64,000 nucleotides of DNA from Psychrobacter sp. P11G3 (GTDB taxonomy: Bacteria; Pseudomonadota; Gammaproteobacteria; Pseudomonadales; Moraxellaceae): NCBI RefSeq assembly GCF_001435845.1, contig NZ_CM003596.1:558001-622000 (forward strand). The letters run 5' to 3'. The notes under the pieces were generated by a model. The model made no database searches and was not told the origin of the DNA. It worked only from the letters and a program-made list of their open reading frames with translations. Below, piece by piece: positions 57,488-64,000 of this stretch (position 1 is its first letter; the number at the start of each line of letters is the position of its first letter). A program made the position numbers and the translations under genes.

Positions 57488-60400
57488 CTACAAGTTCGGA
57501 TTTAACCATTTCTCAGCAGTCTTCATATCCCAGCCTTTACGCTCAGCATAACTTTCTAACTGGTCACGACTGATTTTACCGACGTTGAAGTACTCACTAT
57601 CAGGATGCGAGTAATAGAATCCGCTGACCGATGACGCAGGCCACATCGCATAGCTTTCAGTTAGCGTTGTACCGATAGCATCGACCGTACCGAGCCAGTC
57701 AAACAACTTACCTTTTTCCGTATGCTCAGGGCAAGCAGGGTAGCCAGGTGCAGGGCGGATACCAACATACTTTTCTTTAATCATCTCATCATTGGTGAGT
57801 GACTCAGTCGGCTGATAGCCCCAATACTCTTTACGGATGAGTTCATGTAGATGCTCGGCAAAGGCTTCGGCTAAACGGTCAGATAGCGCCTGTACCATAA
57901 TGGCATTGTAGTCATCGCCTGCCGCTTTGTATTGCTCAACCAGTGCTTCTGTACCGACGATGGAGACAGTAAAGCCGCCCAAGTGATCGGTATGCGTCTC
58001 TGATGGCGAGATAAAGTCTGCCAAGCTAAAGTTTGGCTTGCCACTGGCTTTATCGCTTTGCTGACGTAAATGCTCAAATTGGTAGGTCGGTTTACCGCCA
58101 TCAGCAGGCGCATTGTCATAGACGGTGACCGTATCTGCACCAGTACGGCGCGCGGGCATCAGTTTAAACACCCCTTTCGCTACGATTGATTTCTCATCAA
58201 TCATCTTTTGTAGCAGCTCTTCTGCATTTTCAAACAGATCGCGAGCTGCTTCACCGACCACATCATCTTGCAATATTTTTGGGTATTTACCGGTCAGACC
58301 CCAAGAGATAAAGAATGGTGTCCAGTCAATATAAGGCAGTAGGTTGGCGATTGGATAGTCATCCAATATCACTTGTCCCAGTTTATTCGGCACTGGTGGT
58401 ACATAAGTTTCCCAGTCGTACTGAAAGCCAATCTTGACCGATTCGGCATAGGTGACTTTGGCGGCTTTTGGTTGACGCTTAGCCAGACGCTCACGTACCT
58501 TGATATATTCTTCACGGGTCTCATCGATGAGCGCTTGACGGTGCTCTTTTGATAGCAATTTGGTCACCACGCCGACTGAGCGCGAAGCGTCCGATACATA
58601 GATGACGCCATCATTTTGATATTGCGGCTCGACCTTGACGGCAGTATGCGCTTTCGAGGTCGTTGCACCGCCGATCATCAATGGTAGTGTCATGCCGCGC
58701 TCTTGCATTTGCTTGGCGACATAGACCATTTCATCGAGACTTGGGGTAATCAGACCAGATAGACCGATGATGTCGACTTTTTCTGCGATGGCAGTATCGA
58801 GGATTTTTTCACATGGCACCATCACGCCCAGATCGACAATATCATAGCCGTTACAGCCCAGCACCACGCCGACGATGTTTTTGCCGATATCATGCACGTC
58901 GCCTTTTACGGTTGCCATTAGGATTTTACCTTTGACTTCGCCTTCGACTTTCTCCGCTTCGATATACGGGTTTAGCCACGCGACAGATTGCTTCATTACA
59001 CGAGCAGATTTCACGACTTGCGGTAGAAACATTTTACCAGCACCGAATAGATCACCGACGATATTCATACCGTCCATGAGTGGCCCTTCGATGACTTCTA
59101 GCGGTTTAGGATACTTTTCCCATGCTTCTTTGGTATCCGCTTCGATAAAGGTCGTCACGCCTTTGACCAGTGCGTGGGCGATACGTTCTTCTACCGTGCC
59201 TTCGCGCCAGCTCATATCGACAGTACTGTCTTTTTTCTTGCCGCCATCTTGGTAGTTTTCAGCAACCGTCATTAGACGTTCAGTCGCATCTTGACCAGTT
59301 TCACCTTGATTGCGGTTGAGCATGACATCTTCGATAGCGTCACGGGCTTCCTTTGGAATATCATCGTACAGCTCAAGCATGGCTGGGTTGACGATACCCA
59401 TGGTCAGACCGTTTTTGATCGCGTGGTATAAGAATACAGAGTTGATCGCTTCACGGATTGGGTTACCACGGAAACTAAACGAGACATTGGATACGCCGCC
59501 CGAGACCATCGCGTTCGGTAGGTTTTCCGTAATCCAACGTGTGGCATTGATAAAGTCAGCGCCATAGTTATTGTGCTCGGTGATACCCGTGGCAACGGCA
59601 AAGATATTGGGGTCAAAGATAATGTCTTCTGACGGGAAGCCTACTTCGTTGACCAGCACGTCATAGCTGCGTTTAGATATTTCAATCTTGCGCTCGTAAG
59701 TGTCAGCCTGTCCGTCTTCATCGAATGCCATAACGATAATCGCGGCACCATAACGCATGCATAATTTGGCACGCTCAACGAACTCAGCGTGACCTTCTTT
59801 TAACGAGATAGAGTTGACGACCGATTTACCCTGCGTACGCTTTAGGCCTTCTTCGATTATGTCCCATTTAGACGAGTCAATCATCAGTGGTACACGGCTG
59901 ATATCTGGCTCACCTGAAACCAAATTGACGAAGTGAATCATCGCCTGCTTGGAATCGAGCATACCTTCGTCCATATTGATATCGACGATTTGCGCGCCGC
60001 CTTCTACCTGATCGCGAGCGACATCGAGTGCTTCGGTATAGGCTTCGGTTTTAATCAAACGTAGGAATTTTTTAGAGCCTGTAACGTTGGTACGCTCACC
60101 GACATTGACAAACAAGCTATCAGAGTTGATTGTAAATGGTTCGAGTCCTGACAAGCGGCAGGCAGGTGCTATCTCAGGGATAACACGCGGTGGATAATTC
60201 GCCACGACTTTAGCAATTTGACGGATATGCTCAGGCGTCGTACCACAGCAGCCGCCCACGATATTTAAGATACCCGCTTTGGCAAATCCTTCGAGTAGGG
60301 CAGCCGTTTCTTCAGCGGTTTCATCATACTCACCAAACTCATTGGGCAGGCCAGCGTTTGGATGCGCAGAGACATAAGTATCAGCGATGTTTGACAATGT

Positions 60401-61291
60401 CTGAATATGTGGGCGCAGCGCATCAGCACCTAGCGCACAGTTAAAGCCAACAGATAGAGGCTTGGCATGGCGGATAGAGTTATAAAACGCCTCGGCCGTT
60501 TGACCAGACAGCGTGCGACCTGACGCATCGGTAATCGTACCCGAAATCATAATTGGCAGCTCAAAGCCGATATCGTCGAACACACCAGTAATCGCAAATA
60601 TCGCCGCCTTGGCATTGAGCGTATCAAAGATCGTCTCAATCAAGATGATATCGACGCCGCCTTCTATTAGGCATAAGGTCGCTTCACGGTAGTTGAGTAC
60701 CAATTCATCAAAGGTAATGTTACGAAAGGCAGGGTCATTGACATCAGGTGATATCGAGCACGTGCGTGAGGTTGGGCCCACGACACCTGCGACAAACCGC
60801 GGCTTCTCAGGCGTCTTGGCGGTAAATTCATCAGCCGCCTCGCGCGCAATCTTGGCTGCTGTTTTATTCAGCTCGGGTACCAAGTACTGCATGTCATAGT
60901 CAGCCATCGACAGACGCGTACCGTTAAAGGTATTGGTCTCGATGATATCTGCACCAGCCAACAGATGATCGTGATGAATGTCTTTAATCATGTGCGGCTG
61001 AGTCAGTACCAGCAGGTCGTTGTTGCCGCGTACATCTTGGTCGATATCAGCAAAACGCTCACCACGATAATCCGCTTCTTCTAGTTTATAGGTCTGAATC
61101 TGCGTACCCATCGCACCGTCTAACATCAAAATGCGTGATGCCATCTGCTCAGTGATACGTGCACGTGCGGTTAGCTGCTGCTCTTTAAATGGAAATACAG
61201 CAGGTGGCGTTAATATAAAGTCATTAGCGGATGAGGAACTAGAGGCGGTATCGGTATGAGAATCGGTTGGTGAGGTCGTCGTTGAAATCAT
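57488..61291 (-). CDS. metH: Cobalamin-dependent methionine synthase
   Basis: MetH transfers a methyl group from 5-methyltetrahydrofolate through cobalamin to homocysteine. All four modules fit in 1267 residues: homocysteine domain (~50-350; [10 protein letters not shown], zinc Cys in [11 protein letters not shown]), pterin domain (~380-640), cobalamin domain (~680-920; [11 protein letters not shown] with the cobalt-binding His) and the AdoMet activation domain (~935-1260; [15 protein letters not shown]). The N-terminus carries a ~30-residue Ser/Thr-rich extension. No cobalamin riboswitch is seen in the upstream gap. Its 3' end is duplicated as a decayed copy at 56261. Confidence 0.96.
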   Translation of the reverse strand: MISTTTSPTDSHTDTASSSSSANDFILTPPAVFPFKEQQLTARARITEQMASRILMLDGAMGTQIQTYKLEEADYRGERFADIDQDVRGNNDLLVLTQPHMIKDIHHDHLLAGADIIETNTFNGTRLSMADYDMQYLVPELNKTAAKIAREAADEFTAKTPEKPRFVAGVVGPTSRTCSISPDVNDPAFRNITFDELVLNYREATLCLIEGGVDIILIETIFDTLNAKAAIFAITGVFDDIGFELPIMISGTITDASGRTLSGQTAEAFYNSIRHAKPLSVGFNCALGADALRPHIQTLSNIADTYVSAHPNAGLPNEFGEYDETAEETAALLEGFAKAGILNIVGGCCGTTPEHIRQIAKVVANYPPRVIPEIAPACRLSGLEPFTINSDSLFVNVGERTNVTGSKKFLRLIKTEAYTEALDVARDQVEGGAQIVDINMDEGMLDSKQAMIHFVNLVSGEPDISRVPLMIDSSKWDIIEEGLKRTQGKSVVNSISLKEGHAEFVERAKLCMRYGAAIIVMAFDEDGQADTYERKIEISKRSYDVLVNEVGFPSEDIIFDPNIFAVATGITEHNNYGADFINATRWITENLPNAMVSGGVSNVSFSFRGNPIREAINSVFLYHAIKNGLTMGIVNPAMLELYDDIPKEARDAIEDVMLNRNQGETGQDATERLMTVAENYQDGGKKKDSTVDMSWREGTVEERIAHALVKGVTTFIEADTKEAWEKYPKPLEVIEGPLMDGMNIVGDLFGAGKMFLPQVVKSARVMKQSVAWLNPYIEAEKVEGEVKGKILMATVKGDVHDIGKNIVGVVLGCNGYDIVDLGVMVPCEKILDTAIAEKVDIIGLSGLITPSLDEMVYVAKQMQERGMTLPLMIGGATTSKAHTAVKVEPQYQNDGVIYVSDASRSVGVVTKLLSKEHRQALIDETREEYIKVRERLAKRQPKAAKVTYAESVKIGFQYDWETYVPPVPNKLGQVILDDYPIANLLPYIDWTPFFISWGLTGKYPKILQDDVVGEAARDLFENAEELLQKMIDEKSIVAKGVFKLMPARRTGADTVTVYDNAPADGGKPTYQFEHLRQQSDKASGKPNFSLADFISPSETHTDHLGGFTVSIVGTEALVEQYKAAGDDYNAIMVQALSDRLAEAFAEHLHELIRKEYWGYQPTESLTNDEMIKEKYVGIRPAPGYPACPEHTEKGKLFDWLGTVDAIGTTLTESYAMWPASSVSGFYYSHPDSEYFNVGKISRDQLESYAERKGWDMKTAEKWLNPNL

Positions 61292-61863
61292 AGGTGTGCT
61301 GCTTATATCGTAATTATTAAAAAAAGAAGGAATAACAAACCAGTAGCGTGCAGAGTCTCACGAAGAGGACCGCAAATTTGCATTATTTTAGCATGAAAAG
61401 TTTGCTACATAGGGATACTGCATATTCCTCTTTGGCAATAGATAAATGAGAGGAGAGCTAAGTGGTAAAGTAAGGTATTAGAGTCTATTTCATAAAGCAG
61501 ATACGCACAAATGAATATCATTTCGCTAAGGGCTTACATAAAGCTTTTCTTTTGCAAATGAAAGCCAACGGAAACGTTCAGAAGTCAGACAAAATTTACA
61601 CCCATACCACAAAAAATTGCGCAAAGTCAGGTTGATAAAGATTGCTTACATGTTAATTTAATTTCAGAAATACAAGGTCTTAGTAAGTCCTACTTATAAA
61701 TATAGGCTCACTTATTATCAATAACTGGCACCAAGAGTATCAGTATTAGCAGTACGGTATGGTGAGCAAATGGCATTAGTAGGCAGGATGATCTGTAAGA
61801 CAGTAATATCATAGTTGAAACAATACCAACGTCAAAGAAATTCAAATCATTAAGGAAAATGTT
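61292..61863. promoter_or_regulatory. Divergent gap between metH and the first fasciclin gene
   Basis: In these 572 bases I see no ORF, RNA gene or strong hairpin. It must hold both promoters, which I could not place. No cobalamin or SAM riboswitch box is recognisable. Confidence 0.4.
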
Positions 61864-62418
61864 ATGAAACTTACTAAAATTGCCACCATCGGTACATTGG
61901 CTATCTCAATCGCAGGTCTAAGTGCTTGTAATAACATGATGCCAGCGAAGACGGGTGATATGAAAGCACCAATGCACAGTCAGAGTATGGCTAAGATGAA
62001 TGTTGTACAAATTGCGCAAAGCAATCCTGATTTTTCAGTATTGGTAGAAGCGGTACAAGCAGCAGGTCTAGTCGATATGTTGTCTGACCCTAATGCTCAC
62101 TATACGGTATTTGCACCGACCAATGCCGCCTTTATGCAAGCATTGCAAGAAACCGGTATGACTAAAGCACAGTTATTTGCCAACAAGCCACTATTAACCA
62201 AAGTATTAGGTTATCACGTAGTCGCTGGCGATATGGCTATGTATGCCAAAGATGTGAAGCCTGGTAACGTAATGACCGCTAGCAAAGACACGTTGATGGT
62301 AACTAAAGAAGGCAAATTAATGGATGAAAACGGTCGCACAACGAATATCGTGAAGACTGATATCGCTGCCAACAATGGTGTTGTCCATGTAATCGATAGA
62401 GTATTATTGCCTAAATAA
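61864..62418 (+). CDS. Fasciclin (FAS1) domain lipoprotein, copy 1
   Basis: A 184-residue predicted lipoprotein (signal ISIAGLSAC, Cys22) with a single FAS1 domain. The H1 motif is TVFAPTNAAF and the H2 motif NNGVVHVIDRVLLP. FAS1 domains mediate cell-surface adhesion in many organisms; here an adhesive or envelope role is inference. AAGG lies 8 bases before the ATG. It is followed by a terminator, then a decayed FAS1 tail and the second intact copy. Confidence 0.9.
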   Translation: MKLTKIATIGTLAISIAGLSACNNMMPAKTGDMKAPMHSQSMAKMNVVQIAQSNPDFSVLVEAVQAAGLVDMLSDPNAHYTVFAPTNAAFMQALQETGMTKAQLFANKPLLTKVLGYHVVAGDMAMYAKDVKPGNVMTASKDTLMVTKEGKLMDENGRTTNIVKTDIAANNGVVHVIDRVLLPK

Positions 62419-62458
62419 GTATTAGCTGAGGCATATCAACTGTATTTATTGCAAGACT

Positions 62459-62516
62459 AAACAGCCATTGTTTGTGATGATTTTATTATCAGACAATGGC
62501 TGTTTTAGACTTTAGA
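62459..62516 (+). terminator. Terminator of the first fasciclin gene
   Basis: AAACAGCCATTGT and its complement form a 13-base stem with a long loop (~31 bases), then a short T-tract, 41 bases past the stop. Confidence 0.7.
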
Positions 62517-62579
62517 GCTTTATCTGTATAAGTTTCTGTTTATATTGGAATTTTAAAAAAGACATATAAAAGTAGTAAA

Positions 62580-62670
62580 TCAACGGCATTTTGTCTTAAA
62601 TATCGCAATAACTGATATACAAGCAAACAATGCTATATACGTGATTGATACAGTGTTGCTACCTAAGTAA
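62580..62670 (+). pseudogene. Decayed FAS1 3' end
   Basis: The frame from 62599 to TAA at 62670 encodes NI-TDI-AN-VID-VLLPK, matching the last 24 residues of the first fasciclin protein at 16 of 23 positions with one codon missing. The upstream part has lost its frame. It lies between the two intact fasciclin genes and has no start. Confidence 0.8.
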
Positions 62671-62840
62671 ATACCATTTAAAAATTAAACAGTTAGACTG
62701 AGAACTATCAATATAACGGACCAAATAGTATGACTAAGTAATTGATACATTTATCAATCATTGGTCACCATTATATTTATCGAAAGTTATTAATTTAAAT
62801 AAATCCCTCAATCAATTACTTCTCCAAAAAGGAATTACCT

Positions 62841-63446
62841 ATGTTAAAGAAGAACTTGTTATCTATCGCAGTTGTAACCGCAGCCATGTCACTAGCAGCG
62901 TGTAACGACACTGAAACTGTTGCAGAGCCAACTGAACCAGAAGCCACTGAAGAAATGGCAGTTGAGCCAGTTGCTGAGACAGAAGCTGTTGAAGCAGAAC
63001 CAATGGCCGAAATGGACATGGAAGCGACTCAAACTATCGCTGAAATCGCAGCAGAAAATGAAAACCTAACTATCTTAACCGCTGCGCTACAGGCTGCTGG
63101 TCTTGATACTATGCTAATGGAAGAAACTAAGCATACTGTATTTGCCCCAACTGATGATGCGTTTGCGCCAGTATTAGAAAAACTAGGCGTGACTAAAGAA
63201 GAGTTGTTGGCCAATACAGATTTGCTAAAAACTGTCCTTCCTTACCATGTACTAGCAATGGAAGTTAAAGCAGCTGATATCCCATACGGTACTGAGATTG
63301 AAACGGCGAACGGTAAAACCATTACTATCAGTGAAGACAACGTAATTACTGATGCTACTGGTAACACAGCAAATATCACTGGTACAGATATCATGGCAAC
63401 CAATGGTGTGGTTCACACTATCGATGCAGTGTTAATGCCTGAATAA
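62841..63446 (+). CDS. Fasciclin (FAS1) domain lipoprotein, copy 2
   Basis: A 201-residue predicted lipoprotein (signal TAAMSLAAC, Cys21) followed by a ~40-residue acidic linker of Glu/Pro/Ala/Val repeats and one FAS1 domain (TVFAPTDDAF, NGVVHTIDAVLMP). It is a divergent paralogue of the first copy, differing mainly by the linker. AAAAAGGA precedes the ATG. A terminator follows. Confidence 0.9.
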   Translation: MLKKNLLSIAVVTAAMSLAACNDTETVAEPTEPEATEEMAVEPVAETEAVEAEPMAEMDMEATQTIAEIAAENENLTILTAALQAAGLDTMLMEETKHTVFAPTDDAFAPVLEKLGVTKEELLANTDLLKTVLPYHVLAMEVKAADIPYGTEIETANGKTITISEDNVITDATGNTANITGTDIMATNGVVHTIDAVLMPE

Positions 63447-63491
63447 GCTATTTCTTAATTTGTAGGTTTTGAATCTACAAGTTAGTCAAAG

Positions 63492-63520
63492 AAAGCCTAG
63501 TCATCGTGCTAGGCTTTTTT
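63492..63520 (+). terminator. Terminator of the second fasciclin gene
   Basis: AAAGCCTAG and CTAGGCTTT form a 9-base stem with an 8-base loop and a T-tract, 46 bases past the stop. Confidence 0.85.
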
Positions 63521-63779
63521 ATGTCTATAAATTAAGAATAGGGGAACTGTGGCTTACCTATACTGGTACGACGACTTAATATAAATTAGTCTAATGCTAA
63601 AACGAGCTCTATAAAGAGGACAACCAAAATACAAAATGCCAGTTATATGTTGTGTCGAATATAGGTTAACTTTGAGAGATAAAAAGGTATTTTCAAGGTA
63701 TTCAACTAGATTGTATGAACGTGAATTTTGATATTTTCTCGGTAAGCTATTCTGTAGCAGTGTAGAAAAATATCCAAAC

Positions 63780-63812
63780 AAAAAAGCCCGAGAACATGGT
63801 CTAGGGCTTTTT
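63780..63812 (-). terminator. Terminator of the right-edge gene
   Basis: AAAAAGCCC and GGGCTTTTT pair around a partly paired loop. On the minus strand it lies ~42 bases past the stop of the truncated gene. Confidence 0.75.
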
Positions 63813-63853
63813 ATTTATTCAATAAGGTTAAATAGCAATCTTACTAAATTGTC

Positions 63854-64000
63854 TTACATTTTATCTTTACGTAATGGATCAGCGTTCATGCTTTTTTGCT
63901 GTGCTAGATGACGCTCTTCCCAATACGGTGCGTTTTTGATACCGAATTTAGCAGGATCAAAACTATAGCGAGTGACGCCAGCTTTGCGCTGAGCTTCATA
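63854..64000 (-). CDS. C-terminal fragment of an unidentified protein
   Basis: The last 48 codons before a TAA at 63854 are visible; the rest lies beyond the window. The fragment reads RYSFDPAKFGIKNAPYWEE, then a Gln/Lys-rich tail ending KDKM. No transmembrane segment is present. I do not recognise the family. A terminator follows on the minus strand. Confidence 0.7.
   Translation of the reverse strand, partial: YEAQRKAGVTRYSFDPAKFGIKNAPYWEERHLAQQKSMNADPLRKDKM

Larger units (their letters stand above)
63447..63853. other. Gap at the right edge
   Basis: It holds the two terminators listed here and no gene I can support. A 75-codon minus-strand frame (63554-63781) ends without a ribosome site and begins in a terminator, so it is not called. 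Confidence 0.45.

Noticed and set aside
61292..61863. Possible cobalamin riboswitch upstream of metH
   Set aside because: No B12-box-like sequence is recognisable by eye; it cannot be excluded without a covariance search.
63554..63781. 75-codon minus-strand frame
   Set aside because: It starts inside a terminator and has no ribosome site.

Overview
The window looks like a chromosome segment from a gamma-proteobacterium of the Moraxellaceae, most likely Psychrobacter. This is inferred from protein resemblance, moderate GC content, the metX-metW pair, the Acinetobacter-like small membrane proteins and the secreted lipase with its foldase. No plasmid, phage, CRISPR array or intact transposase was seen. 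Almost all of the window is ordinary core chromosome with short intergenic gaps and many clear stem-loop terminators.

Layout. 1-1.5 kb: a GNAT/carbon-nitrogen hydrolase fusion cut by the window edge. 2-6 kb: a BLUF blue-light sensor with a C-terminal membrane anchor, then a divergent FAD-linked D-2-hydroxyacid dehydrogenase and serA. 6-12 kb: trhO, a Sel1-repeat protein, the overlapping pair metX-metW, hemH and an acidic protein. 12-20 kb: a membrane protein, polA, an Ohr/OsmC peroxidase, a lipoprotein and prfC. 20-24 kb: a DUF3298-type protein, an FHA protein and trpE. 24-27 kb: four tRNA genes (Thr-TGT, Tyr, Gly-TCC, Thr-GGT) followed by tuf, the classic thrU-tyrU-glyT-thrT-tufB order, here interrupted by a small membrane protein gene. 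27-34 kb: rimI, a MerR regulator, aat and trxB (zero gap), and divergent ftsK. 34-41 kb: a NylA-like amidase, ygiD, rlmH, a DUF421 protein, a membrane protein, dacB and small repeat elements with inverted ends. 41-50 kb: an exonuclease with its cNMP/CBS/DUF294 neighbour, dapC, a two-TM protein, glnD and map. 50-52 kb: a lipase and its foldase. 52-56 kb: lipoproteins, two tandem DUF2256 zinc-ribbon genes and a duplicated EF-loop lipoprotein. 56-61 kb: a bile-acid/sodium-family symporter and metH. 62-63.5 kb: two fasciclin-domain lipoproteins. The window ends in a partial gene.

How the genes fit together. Several genes feed amino-acid metabolism: serA with the hydroxyacid dehydrogenase, metX/metW/metH, trpE, dapC, and nitrogen sensing by glnD. 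Others serve the envelope and division (ftsK, dacB, many lipoproteins) and translation (tuf, tRNAs, prfC, rlmH, trhO, map, rimI, aat).

The most notable observations are not listed by simple gene finding. A decayed copy of the last ~31 codons of metH lies just beyond the symporter gene, so the symporter is bracketed by an intact and a dead metH 3' end. A decayed fasciclin tail lies between the two intact fasciclin genes. Short elements with matching terminal inverted repeats cluster at 36.5-40.7 kb. Two DUF2256 genes too short for routine calling sit in tandem at 54.4-54.7 kb.
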